Below are positions 9,308-18,080 of a stretch of DNA of 64,000 nucleotides, piece after piece; position 1 is the stretch's first letter, and each line of letters opens with the position of its first letter. This stretch comes from JAJDNH01 sp964552395. GTDB lineage: Bacteria; Acidobacteriota; Thermoanaerobaculia; Thermoanaerobaculales; Sulfomarinibacteraceae. Location: assembly GCA_964552395.1 (NCBI GenBank), contig CAZKGM010000014.1, positions 1 through 64,000 on the forward strand, read 5' to 3'. The position numbers and the translations under genes are program-made. The notes beneath the pieces are model-generated. The model was not told the DNA's origin, did not search any database, and saw nothing but the letters and a program-made list of their open reading frames with translations.

Positions 9308-9991
9308 ATGCTCACTTCCTGTCAGCCCGCTGGCACCGACCCGATCCGCATCATCGTCGACGACAGGGAGCGCCGGTCGGAGGTGGCGGGGTGCCTCCAG
9401 CGGAACGGCGGCGTCCAGGTAACCGTCCGCCGGCTCCGCGTCGGAGACTACATTGTCCAGGACCTCCTGGTCGTGGAGCGCAAGACCATGACCGACTTCG
9501 CAGTGTCCCTGTGCAGCGGGCGGCTCTTCCGCCAGGCGTACCAGTTGCGGACGTCGGTTGCGCACCGCCGGGTCTGTATGGTGCTGGAAGGGCCTGACGA
9601 GAATCTGGAACGGATGCGTATCTCCCGGGAGGCGGTGCAGGGAGCGCTGCTAAACCTCACCCTCGTCTTCGACCTGCCGATCCTGCATTCAAGCTGTCAA
9701 GAAGAGACGGCAAAGGTGATTCTCATCGCCGCGAAGCAGATCCGCCGGCGAGAGGCTGCGCTGGTTCACCGCTGGGGGCCGCGGCCACGCGACATCCGGC
9801 GGATGCAGCTTCTGATGCTCCAGTCGGTGACGGGCATCGGCCCCGTCAAGGCTGCGGCTGTCCTCGATCGACTCGGCTCCCCGGCGGGCGCCGCCGAGGC
9901 TTCTCTCGAGCAGCTCGAGGGGGTCGACGGCATCGGGCCGGTAACGGCCGCACGGCTCCATACCGTCTTCCATAACGGTTCGCGAACCTGA
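9308..9991 (+). CDS. ERCC4/XPF-type structure-specific nuclease with HhH motifs
   Basis: A 227-residue protein with the compact domain order of archaeal/eukaryal XPF-MUS81 nucleases. Residues 13-130 are an ERCC4 nuclease core with the active-site signature GD...ERKxxxD: Gly46-Asp47, then VERKTMTDF at residues 56-64 (Glu57, Arg58, Lys59, Asp63). After a helical linker come two helix-hairpin-helix units (SVTGIGPVKAAAVL and GVDGIGPVTAARLH, about residues 155-220) that in this family bind DNA and dimerise. No helicase domain is attached. The start is an ATG with AGGAAGGAG seven to eight bases upstream. Expected to cut flaps, forks or 3'-branched DNA in repair; that is family knowledge, not shown here. 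Such proteins are uncommon in bacteria, and no partner gene is adjacent. Confidence 0.88.
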   Translation: MLTSCQPAGTDPIRIIVDDRERRSEVAGCLQRNGGVQVTVRRLRVGDYIVQDLLVVERKTMTDFAVSLCSGRLFRQAYQLRTSVAHRRVCMVLEGPDENLERMRISREAVQGALLNLTLVFDLPILHSSCQEETAKVILIAAKQIRRREAALVHRWGPRPRDIRRMQLLMLQSVTGIGPVKAAAVLDRLGSPAGAAEASLEQLEGVDGIGPVTAARLHTVFHNGSRT

Positions 9992-10120
9992 GTCGCTTGA
10001 CTGGAGCATTCGCTCGCAACCTGGTCGGACCGTCGGTACGCAGGGCATCCGGGTCGAGCTGTACTCGACACAGGGCTTGTCGGAAGGTTTCTGAGGCTCT
10101 CGGGCCATACCGGAGGGCTC

Positions 10121-10140
10121 CATCACCCAAACGGGTGATG
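10121..10140. promoter_or_regulatory. Perfect hairpin upstream of the seven-gene cluster
   Basis: CATCACCC (10121-10128), loop AAAC, GGGTGATG (10133-10140): an 8-bp perfect stem in the 320-bp non-coding interval (9992-10311) between the ERCC4 gene and the first gene of the cluster. It could be an operator, an attenuator or the ERCC4 gene's 3' hairpin. It is followed by an AT-rich TATTAAGT patch (10161-10168), a possible -10 region, and a small dyad CAGAG/CTCTG near 10170-10186. Confidence 0.45.
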
Positions 10141-10311
10141 CCCCGGTCGCCGGTCGGCATTATTAAGTACAGAGTCTCAAGCTCTGAACCCTACGCTGGT
10201 GGGCGGGACGAAGCGAGAGCACGGCGTCTGTACGAGCGACAGCGGTCGAGGTGCCGGCACCGAATGGGAAACGCAGAAGGACACGAACAGCAACATGAAT
10301 GGAGCATTGCC

Positions 10312-12603
10312 ATGCCCAGTGCCAAGACCTTCATGCTCAAGGCCCCGCTGACAGCCCATCTGGCTGCGGCACCCGCGCGGAAGGCCCTTGTCCAGCCGCT
10401 GTTCATCGCCGCCGTCGCGAAGCCGGTCGTGGCGGGGAAAGCGAAGGCCGTACGCGTCAATCCGCTGCCCACTCCCGCAGCCGTGGCGCCAAACGTGAAG
10501 GTGTCACCCGCGGTGAAGATCCAGACCGTAAGGCTGGTCAACCCCAGGCTCGCGGATCTCATAGCCAAGGTCCGTTTGCCTCCTGCCGGCGTCAAGCGGT
10601 CCGAGGTCAAGGTTCCCATCTCCCCGACCGATCAGGTGACCGATCAGGTGCTGTTCGAGGATGGTACGGACGCTACCAAGAAGTTCTTTCTGCCCCGCTA
10701 CCGGCTCGTGGTCCACAATCAGCAGTTCCAGCTGTCCCTGGCGGCAGACGGAGATCAGTGGGCCCTCACTGCACACTTCGAGAAGGTCCCTGCGCCCGAG
10801 ATCGAGCAGGCGAGTCGTGGGGCCCAGGAGATCGATCACTCCATTTCAGTGATTCTCACCCACCAGCTCACCGTGGGTGGTTCCAATGTCGGTCAGAAGG
10901 AGATGGTCTTTCAGGAGGTGACGGCCGAGGGTCATGGGGTAAAGGCGGTTCTCAGGCTTGCCACCCTTCCCGAGCGCGACCGTCTCTACCAGGCGCTCAC
11001 CGACCCGGCTCTCGGTGCGCGCTTGGTGGTCAGGCGGGCGGTGCAGGTCGGTGTCCCATCCGGTACGCCTCCCCCCCCATCGTCGCGCTTCGTCATGGCG
11101 GCTCCGATGTTCATGGCCGGAACCACCGCCGCCCGCCCGGCCGTGTCTCGCCATGCTCCGGTCGCGCGGAGCGGGGCGGCACAACCACCTCACCCGGTCG
11201 CCGCCCCTCCCCAGCAGCCGCAGCAACCCGCTCCGGGCGGCGGCCTGTTCCGTCAGGTCACGCGCACTCTCGACGATGTGATCGAGCCAAAGCCGTTCGT
11301 GTTTCCGCCAGCTCTCAACGGCTACATCTTCGGGACCATCGCGCCGGCGCCCGGCCAGGGTCTTCAGCTCGTCCGCCGGCAGGTCGGATCGAACGTCTAC
11401 TACCAGGATCCAGCCGAGGAGTACCTCTTCTACTACCTCCCCGACGTCTTCAAGATCGCGAGGGTCCCTCAGTCGCCCCACGTGCCGTTCATGATGGTGC
11501 AGTTCACTGCGCCGGACGATGACCCGTCGCCCGAGAGCATCGAGGCGACCCTCAACTACGCCGCGGTTCCCTTTATCGACCCTGATCGGCTGGAGGCCGA
11601 CGGCGCCACGCTCAAGGAACGGTACCTTTCGGGCTCCCTCCCCGCGGGATTGGACGGGCCCGTGTTCGAGCCCCTACTCGTCGATTCGGATGGCCTGCAC
11701 CTCCAGCTCAGCCTGCCTCGGGCCGAGGGCTCGGCAGGGCCTTACCAGGAACGGAAGGGCGCCGAGGTCGACCTGCGGACTGGTGTTCACGACATCCTCA
11801 CCCTGCCGATCAAGGACTTCCAGGCCGTCTTCGATGCCCTGTTCAGCCCCGTCTCCTTGCTGTTCGATGGGCGGATCGCCGTCGACGTCGGAGACGGTCC
11901 GGACGCACCCAGTGAAACGGTGCCTCTCATTGCCCGCATGAACAACCTGGCGGGTGATGTCTTTGATTACGAGGAAAGCCCCGACGCGAGTTCGGGCGGT
12001 GTGCGGGCCACGTTGAAGAACGCCATCGAGAGCCCGGTCATGATCAAGCGGCTGTCCGCCGAGCTCGAGTTCGGAGACGACAGGGTCGAGGGCCGTATCG
12101 AAGATCTGATCCTGGATTCTCCGCGCCAGCTCCAACCCGGCGAGGACGTGCAGCTGGTCGTCGCTCCTGCCAAGCCGACGAGCGGGGGCCAGCCTCCCCA
12201 CGCCCTCTTCGACCTCGACGGCGTGGACGTCCTGCCCGACAAGGAGGCGATCTGGAACGCGATACTTGACCCTTACACCTCGCAGTACCTGCGGATCATC
12301 CACGTCCAGACGTTCAAGGAGATGTTCGATCCGCCGGCCGACAAGCCCGACGAGCAGATCCTCGAGATCGACGTCGAGCTCAAGCGCGGGTCTGAGCAGG
12401 CGGTGACCGTCAGCCTCAAGCCGGAAGCGCTCGAGACCGACGTCAAGCTCCCGGTTCCGATCGGAGATTTCGTTCTCAAACGCGAGGACCAGGGCGAGTA
12501 CAGCTACCGGGTGACGGCGATCCGGCGGCAGCAGGCGAAGGAGGGCGACTGGAAGACCGCGTCTCGCGACACGCTCTGGGTCCTCTCCTCCGAGGTGAGC
12601 TGA
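10312..12603 (+). CDS. Cluster protein A: large beta-rich protein with Ala/Pro linkers, unknown function
   Basis: A 763-residue protein that opens the seven-gene cluster; I do not recognise a known family. The first 100 residues are Ala/Val/Pro/Lys-rich and probably disordered. A folded region follows (FFLPRYRLVV onward, about residues 120-250), then a Pro-rich linker (PPPPSS and PQQPQQPAPGGG, about 260-310), then a long beta-rich part. The C-terminal segment (GEYSYRVTAIRRQQAKEGDW...) looks like the last beta-sandwich unit of the downstream proteins. There is no signal peptide, lipobox or membrane helix. I chose the ATG at 10312 because GGAG lies seven bases upstream; the frame is open for 105 more codons but their composition is non-coding. 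The next gene begins two bases after its stop, so co-transcription and probably joint assembly are likely. Confidence 0.8.
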   Translation: MPSAKTFMLKAPLTAHLAAAPARKALVQPLFIAAVAKPVVAGKAKAVRVNPLPTPAAVAPNVKVSPAVKIQTVRLVNPRLADLIAKVRLPPAGVKRSEVKVPISPTDQVTDQVLFEDGTDATKKFFLPRYRLVVHNQQFQLSLAADGDQWALTAHFEKVPAPEIEQASRGAQEIDHSISVILTHQLTVGGSNVGQKEMVFQEVTAEGHGVKAVLRLATLPERDRLYQALTDPALGARLVVRRAVQVGVPSGTPPPPSSRFVMAAPMFMAGTTAARPAVSRHAPVARSGAAQPPHPVAAPPQQPQQPAPGGGLFRQVTRTLDDVIEPKPFVFPPALNGYIFGTIAPAPGQGLQLVRRQVGSNVYYQDPAEEYLFYYLPDVFKIARVPQSPHVPFMMVQFTAPDDDPSPESIEATLNYAAVPFIDPDRLEADGATLKERYLSGSLPAGLDGPVFEPLLVDSDGLHLQLSLPRAEGSAGPYQERKGAEVDLRTGVHDILTLPIKDFQAVFDALFSPVSLLFDGRIAVDVGDGPDAPSETVPLIARMNNLAGDVFDYEESPDASSGGVRATLKNAIESPVMIKRLSAELEFGDDRVEGRIEDLILDSPRQLQPGEDVQLVVAPAKPTSGGQPPHALFDLDGVDVLPDKEAIWNAILDPYTSQYLRIIHVQTFKEMFDPPADKPDEQILEIDVELKRGSEQAVTVSLKPEALETDVKLPVPIGDFVLKREDQGEYSYRVTAIRRQQAKEGDWKTASRDTLWVLSSEVS

Positions 12604-12604
12604 G

Positions 12605-14407
12605 ATGTCTCTGGCAGGGCTTCCGGACTTCCAGCGACCCATTCAGGGGGAACGGTTTCAGATCTTCTACCCATACCAGGAGACCGGCAACCCGCTCCTC
12701 ACCCCGGCCGGTCTCGAGGTTGCCGTGAGCGACGGTCGTCCCCAATTTCTGCTCGAGCTGGTTCGCGGTGCGAACCCCGCGCTGCCCCCCGCGCCCTACG
12801 GCGTGCTCGACCTCAAAGTCCAGCCGCACTACCCAATGGCGAATGGGCTGACGCTGCTGCGGGCCGCCCATCCGGCGGCGATGCTCGATCCCGTTCTCTT
12901 CGCGGGCGGGTTTCTTCGCCTCATACCTGAAGGGGACGACGGCGGCGTTCCCGCCGAGCTCCGGTCCCCCACGGCCGTGACGTGGAACGGCCTCGCGACC
13001 GGGCGATCGGTGATGCGCCTTTCACAGGACACCGTTGCTCTCCTCAAGGGAGCGCTGCAGGGCGGAGTCCTGGCCCTGTATGCCCGGGCCGAGATGGAGA
13101 TCAGGGGGATTGCACCGCGGCTGTCCGTCCGAGTCCGCTTCGACCCGCAGGCGCTGTTGACCGGTTTGCGGTCCTTCGCAGACGGCAAGGAGGCGATCCC
13201 CCGCGAGAAGATCGTGCAGTTCTTTGCCCGGGACCGTTCCGCTATGCCCGTGCAGGTGGTTGGCGATAACGACGACCCGGACGGGTTCGCGCAGGCCATG
13301 ACGGACTGGGTCCGCGCTCGCTTCGCCTCCTTCGTTCCAGCTCCCGAGGACGAGATGAGCCCCTGCTTCGCTCTCAAGCAGGCCGCCGACGTCGGGAGCG
13401 GCAGTTTCGAGTGGGACCTCGGACAGGCGATGGTCACCTTTCGTCCGCTCAGCATGACGCTCCACCCTCTGGAGGCGGCCCGCCGCCTGGTCGCAAAGGA
13501 GGGGATCACGTCGGTGCTGCGCGAGACCGTCGTCCCCCCGATCGCCACCGGGCTGTATCCGGTGGCCGTCTCCGCCAATCTGCCTCCGGTGCGGCCTGGC
13601 ATCCTGGCCGCTGGCGTCAACCTCAAGGCTGCACCGCGCTTGCCGTTCAGGCCCCAGGCAGTGACCGAGTCCGGGGAGCTCACGCCGCCGGACGACCGGA
13701 TCACGCTCCACCTGCGCCTCGCCCCCGGCGAGTCGCCGAGCTTCACCTACTCCACCTATCTCATCCGGAAGGACTCCTCGGGAGTGAGCGAGCTCACCGG
13801 CCCCGAGACCCCCGCTACCGGAGGCAGCCTTTACCTCAGCCCGGCCGATTTCCCGTTGCAGTTCGTTTCTCTCCACGCCTCATCCTCGCTCCTCGAGCTG
13901 GCGACGCTCGACGGCAGCTGCCGCTGGCGGCAGGCGCAGCACGAGATCACCCAGCCCTTTCAGATGGACGATGGCCGGCAGACGGTCGCGCTCGGGCTCC
14001 CGCCGGAGGCATCGGACGCAACACTCGAGGTGCGGGCCCACAGCCGTGCCGGGGGAGCGGTCGTGACCCTGGGGCCGCTGCCGGCGCGCAGCCTCGAGCT
14101 CGGCCTCCATTCGTTCCGCGAGTACGGACCTCACGCCGTTTCCATCGAGTGCACCTTCCAGGGAGACGCCAGGCTCCTGGCCGTCGATCTCGTAGCCGAG
14201 GATCGGTCGGAAACCTCGGGAACGGTCAGCGTCGTTGCCCTGACCCCCTCCGAGCCGCACAAGGTCTGGACCTACTTCGCGCCCTCGCCCTTTACCCCCG
14301 GCTACCGTTTCCGGCTGCATGCAGGCGCGGACGAGACCCCGCAGGCATGGTCGGAGGCCCGTTCCCCGTTCGAGAGCCTCGAGCTCACGGCGGGAGGCGC
14401 ACCATGA
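12605..14407 (+). CDS. Cluster protein B: beta-rich protein, unknown function
   Basis: A 600-residue acidic, beta-rich protein with no signal peptide, membrane helix or Cys motif, and no family I recognise. It begins MSLAGLPDFQRPIQGERF. The middle is a mixed alpha/beta region including a helix around PREKIVQFFARDRSAM. The C-terminal 200 residues read as two or more beta-sandwich units, the last ending with a YRFRLHAGADETPQAWSEA-type strand pair that parallels the C-termini of proteins A and E. The ATG at 12605 follows the TGA of protein A directly (coupled translation), and its stop overlaps the next start in an ATGA arrangement. A role as a structural subunit with its neighbours is inference from context. 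Confidence 0.8.
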   Translation: MSLAGLPDFQRPIQGERFQIFYPYQETGNPLLTPAGLEVAVSDGRPQFLLELVRGANPALPPAPYGVLDLKVQPHYPMANGLTLLRAAHPAAMLDPVLFAGGFLRLIPEGDDGGVPAELRSPTAVTWNGLATGRSVMRLSQDTVALLKGALQGGVLALYARAEMEIRGIAPRLSVRVRFDPQALLTGLRSFADGKEAIPREKIVQFFARDRSAMPVQVVGDNDDPDGFAQAMTDWVRARFASFVPAPEDEMSPCFALKQAADVGSGSFEWDLGQAMVTFRPLSMTLHPLEAARRLVAKEGITSVLRETVVPPIATGLYPVAVSANLPPVRPGILAAGVNLKAAPRLPFRPQAVTESGELTPPDDRITLHLRLAPGESPSFTYSTYLIRKDSSGVSELTGPETPATGGSLYLSPADFPLQFVSLHASSSLLELATLDGSCRWRQAQHEITQPFQMDDGRQTVALGLPPEASDATLEVRAHSRAGGAVVTLGPLPARSLELGLHSFREYGPHAVSIECTFQGDARLLAVDLVAEDRSETSGTVSVVALTPSEPHKVWTYFAPSPFTPGYRFRLHAGADETPQAWSEARSPFESLELTAGGAP

Positions 14408-15864
14408 CGAGCGCGCCACCCGGCTTCACCTTCCGCGGGCTGTACTGCTACCGGAGCGAGTCCGACCCCGACGCCTTCTCGTATGTTCCCGGCGAGCCTA
14501 CCCCGGAGGTGGATCCGCGCAACCGGCCGACGTTGACGCTCTGGACCTCAGATCAAGGCGCCATCCTGCAGCTCGGCGTGAGGTGGGGAGCGGACCTGGA
14601 CCTCCAGAAGGAGCTTGGACGGCGGATCGCGGAGCGGTTTCCCGAGATCGAGCGGCGCCGGCTCAGATTGATGCCGGTGCCCGCCACGATCGAAGAGGTC
14701 GCCCTTTCCCTGCGAGACGGTACCGGTGTCCTCAACGACCTGGCGACCGTCTCCTGCTCTGGCTTTCCCCCTTACACCGCCCTCTTTCACCTGCAGCTCG
14801 ACGCCGAACAGGAGGCGGCCGTGATCGAGGCCCTCAGCGGCAAGCTCGGGTTCCTGCGCGTCACCTATCGGGGAACCCTCCCGTCCGAGGTTCCGGTGGC
14901 AGTCAAGATCAGCGGCGACGTGCGCGAGGACCTGTCCGCCCTCCAAGAAGGGACCCCGCTCGCAAGCTGCCGGGACCGGGTCGACCTTGCCCTCGCCTCC
15001 GGCCGCCTCACGCTCTCCGCGCTGCACCCCGCCGGGGTGCCGAGGCAGACGGTGGAGGGGGTGGAGGAGCTCGCCAAGGACCGGGCGGCGGAGGTCCTGA
15101 AACGGATGAAGGAGGGCCTCGGCTCTCATGAAGGGGCCGAGCGTTCGTCGCTCGAGGTGAGGGTCGAAAGAACCGCGCAGGGTGCGCTGCCGATTGCGCC
15201 CTCGGCCGACGTCGGTACCTGGTTTCAGCATGGTCAAGGACGAGATCACGTCAGAGCCCTGCCCACGGCCGGCACCGGGGACGCGACCCTTGTGCCGCGG
15301 CCCGCCTCGGTCCGGATCGGCTTTGCCATTGCGCAGGCGCCGATCGCTTTCGTTGCGGTGCAGTGGGGCAACTCGCAGGCGGTTCTGCCGGTCTCGCAGC
15401 CGGCCCCCGTGACCGTACACGGCGGCGGCGAGGCGCCACTCGTCGTCACCACCAGTTACACCGACGGCGGCCCCCGATACAGCGTGCAGCTTCCCGTGCA
15501 GGGCGGAGGGGAGTGGCTGCTTTCCCCACAGGATCTCGGGCTTGCAGAGGTGGTGCTGGACGCCTCCGCGCGCAAGGAGAGCGGGAAGAGGCTCGTCGTT
15601 GATGTGCAGTACCTGCCGTCGGGAAACGGCACTCCGGACGGACGGAGTGTGATCTTCCGGTACGGCGACTGGGTTGAGAGGTGGTACGTCGTCACCAGGA
15701 GCCAGGGCCTGGCCGGCCGGCTTGAGTACGACTGGCAAGAGACGGACGCCGACGGCGTCGTCACAAAACAGCCGCTGGTCACGACCGGCCAACCGTCGAT
15801 CACCTTGTCGGCTACGGGAAACGCTTCTCCGTCGCCGGCCTCGCCAACAACAGAGAGGAGATGA
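14404..15864 (+). CDS. Cluster protein C: short paralogue with the DPxxF-YxP N-terminal module
   Basis: A 486-residue protein sharing its opening with cluster proteins D, E and F: a strand (FRGLYCYRSE), then DPDAFSYVPGEPTPE, matching the DP-x-x-F-(Y/W)-Y-x-P pattern of E and F. The middle has the paired-helix segment LQKELGRRIAERFPEIERR seen in the others as LDQATEQKIMSRLS. The C-terminal third is two beta-sandwich repeats (for example RYSVQLPVQGGGEWLLSP and KRLVVDVQYLPSG) and ends in a low-complexity Ser/Pro/Thr tail. It lacks the central VDLDDPFF segment of the longer paralogues. No export signal. The ATG overlaps the stop of protein B (ATGA). The gene end contains the ribosome site of protein D, whose start follows three bases after the stop. 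Confidence 0.8.
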   Translation: MTSAPPGFTFRGLYCYRSESDPDAFSYVPGEPTPEVDPRNRPTLTLWTSDQGAILQLGVRWGADLDLQKELGRRIAERFPEIERRRLRLMPVPATIEEVALSLRDGTGVLNDLATVSCSGFPPYTALFHLQLDAEQEAAVIEALSGKLGFLRVTYRGTLPSEVPVAVKISGDVREDLSALQEGTPLASCRDRVDLALASGRLTLSALHPAGVPRQTVEGVEELAKDRAAEVLKRMKEGLGSHEGAERSSLEVRVERTAQGALPIAPSADVGTWFQHGQGRDHVRALPTAGTGDATLVPRPASVRIGFAIAQAPIAFVAVQWGNSQAVLPVSQPAPVTVHGGGEAPLVVTTSYTDGGPRYSVQLPVQGGGEWLLSPQDLGLAEVVLDASARKESGKRLVVDVQYLPSGNGTPDGRSVIFRYGDWVERWYVVTRSQGLAGRLEYDWQETDADGVVTKQPLVTTGQPSITLSATGNASPSPASPTTERR

Positions 15865-15867
15865 GTC

Positions 15868-18054
15868 ATGCTCAAATGGGACCAGCCGCAAACGATAGAA
15901 GGAATTACGGTTTATGGGGACCACGCGTCGATCAACACGTTCTATGTGTTTCCCGACTCGCCCCGCTTCAGGATCGACGCGGGGACCGGGAAGCCGGTCT
16001 TCAAGTTCCTCAAGTACCGCAACCCCATCGACCGGGCCGGGGGCAAGAAGGGAGGGGGCTTCCTCATCTTCGACGTCGAGTTCGTCGTCGATCCGAAGAC
16101 CCTCACCAAGGTAACGGAGAAGCTCCAGGACCAGCTCAATCAACGCTACAAGAACGTCAATCCCAAGCCGCAGGTGAAGATCGGGCAGATCAGCTACCTG
16201 CGTGGTGAGGCCAAGCTGCAGGTTCTGGACAGCGGCGGCGGCCTGGTGGACAAGATCCAGAATCCCGGCGCCCCCTCGCTGTACGGCGGCATGATCACGC
16301 CCTTCACCGTCGAACTCTCCGACCTCGGGGCGCCGCTCGCGGAGCAGGCTCTGCAGGGGAGCGGCGGCATCGTCCAGGTGATCTACGACCTGTGGACGCC
16401 GGTGCGGTTACCCGACCTGACGGTGACCGTGTGGCTCAACGCCTCGAAGTCGATGTCGTTCTTCCAGAAAGTCGATATCGACTGGAGCTTCTGGGGCGAC
16501 GACAGCTACCGCGAGACGATCCGGCAGACCTTCGTCTCGACCGAGTTCGGCGGGGTGAACATCGAGCCGGGTACGGTGACCGATCAGAAGGTCCTGAACT
16601 CGGTGCGGGACTGGGGGTTCCAGCAGCTCGAGGACGCGGTCAAGCGCATGGTCCTCGGCGACATCCCCGATGTCACGGCCGACGACCGCAAGGTGCCGGA
16701 CGGCATCGAGCACCTGACGCGGGACATCTTCGTCAAGAAGATCGCCAACTTCAGGAGGACGTTCCGCCAGGGTCAGGTGATGGAGTGGGATCCTGCTCCG
16801 CGCGGCACCCTGCCCAACATCACCGAGCTCAAGGGCCCCGACGGCAAGCCGCTGAAGTGGAGCGATTTCGCCAAGACCGTCGACCTCGATGACCCGTTCT
16901 TCCAGACCCTGGAGGTCAACGTCAGGGCGAACGCCGACTTCGCAGCCCTGCCGCTGTACTCGATCGACGTCCACCTCGACTACGAGTCGGGCAACACCCG
17001 CCGCATCCAGGACTTCTCCTTCACCGGCGCCAACGACGTCGAGAAGTTCCAGACCTTCGTCGAAAGCGGGGTGTGGAAGTACAAGTACAACTACGAGGTG
17101 AACTACAAGGGCGAGACGAAGACGTTCAAGTCGCCCGACATCGAGACCGACGACAAGGCGCTCACCATCAACGTCGGCCAGACGGGCATCCTCACCGTGA
17201 CCATCCAACCCGGCGACATCAACTGGGAGGAGGTCTCGGCCGCCCAGGTCACCATGCAGTACGAGGATCAGGGCAGCGGCGTCGACCTGTTGGAGGAAAC
17301 GTTCACCCTCGACAAGGACCACACTTCCCAGACCTTCCAGAAGGTGATCTTCCAGCCGGCCAGCAAGCCGTACCGGTACAAGGTCAACTACGTCATGAAC
17401 GATGGCAAGGAGTACCGGGTCGACTGGGTCGAGGGCCGCTCACCCCACCTGTTCGTCAACGATCCCTTCAGCGACCAGGCCGCAGTAGCGATCCGGGCCT
17501 ACGGCGACTTCGAGAACGACATCGACAACATCTTCCTCGACCTCAAGTACGTTGACGAGGCCAACGCCTACACCCAGATCAAGGCGGTGGCCCTGAACAA
17601 GGACAACGCGTTCTTCGACTGGACCTTCCCCGTCATCAACGAGAGCGGCGGCAAGCTCACCTACTCGGGAACGATCACCAAGAAGGACGGATCCGACCCC
17701 GACACGATTGCGGAGAAGGTGAACGATCCGACCTTCAAGACGATCATCATCGGCGAGGCGCCGCCCCAGCCGGTCGAGGTTCAGGTGCTTCCCGACCTCC
17801 TCGACTACGACCAGCTCAAGCTGGTCAAGATCTCCCTGCACTACGAGGATGCCGCGAACGGCGTCAGCGAGTCCAAGGACGTCATCTTCCACAAGGGAGA
17901 CAACACGGCCATCACGTGGCAGTTCCATCCGAAGGATCGCACCAAGAAGGAGTACCAGTGGCAGGCCACCTACTTCATGGCCGACGGGAGCCAGAAGAAG
18001 AGCGACTCAGTCACGACCACTGAGCCGACGGTTCTTCCGGAAATCCCGGCGTAG
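15868..18054 (+). CDS. Cluster protein D: modular beta-sandwich repeat protein
   Basis: A 728-residue paralogue of E and F. The N-terminal module is TIEGITVYGDHASINTFYVF, then KFLKYRNP and KGGGFLIFDVEF. A conserved central segment TVDLDDPFFQTLEVNV starts near residue 338. It is followed by about four beta-sandwich repeats of 90-100 residues, each with a strand of the type VTMQYEDQG, ISLHYEDAANG or LDLKYVDEA, then an Asp/Lys loop and a YRYKVNYVMNDGKEY-like strand. Very rich in Asp, Lys and aromatic residues; no Cys pairs, signal peptide or membrane segment. The start is supported by GAGGAG upstream. I know no family with this architecture; the repeats recall Ig/fibronectin-like folds. Function unknown; a filament, tail or scaffold component is the simplest guess. 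Confidence 0.82.
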   Translation: MLKWDQPQTIEGITVYGDHASINTFYVFPDSPRFRIDAGTGKPVFKFLKYRNPIDRAGGKKGGGFLIFDVEFVVDPKTLTKVTEKLQDQLNQRYKNVNPKPQVKIGQISYLRGEAKLQVLDSGGGLVDKIQNPGAPSLYGGMITPFTVELSDLGAPLAEQALQGSGGIVQVIYDLWTPVRLPDLTVTVWLNASKSMSFFQKVDIDWSFWGDDSYRETIRQTFVSTEFGGVNIEPGTVTDQKVLNSVRDWGFQQLEDAVKRMVLGDIPDVTADDRKVPDGIEHLTRDIFVKKIANFRRTFRQGQVMEWDPAPRGTLPNITELKGPDGKPLKWSDFAKTVDLDDPFFQTLEVNVRANADFAALPLYSIDVHLDYESGNTRRIQDFSFTGANDVEKFQTFVESGVWKYKYNYEVNYKGETKTFKSPDIETDDKALTINVGQTGILTVTIQPGDINWEEVSAAQVTMQYEDQGSGVDLLEETFTLDKDHTSQTFQKVIFQPASKPYRYKVNYVMNDGKEYRVDWVEGRSPHLFVNDPFSDQAAVAIRAYGDFENDIDNIFLDLKYVDEANAYTQIKAVALNKDNAFFDWTFPVINESGGKLTYSGTITKKDGSDPDTIAEKVNDPTFKTIIIGEAPPQPVEVQVLPDLLDYDQLKLVKISLHYEDAANGVSESKDVIFHKGDNTAITWQFHPKDRTKKEYQWQATYFMADGSQKKSDSVTTTEPTVLPEIPA

Positions 18055-18080
18055 GAATCGTCGCGCAAGGAGAACCAAGC

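Noticed and set aside
13411..14403. 5' extension of cluster gene C (to 817 codons)
   Set aside because: The extension lies in another frame of gene B and is Arg/Pro-rich. The ATGA overlap at 14404 is the natural start.
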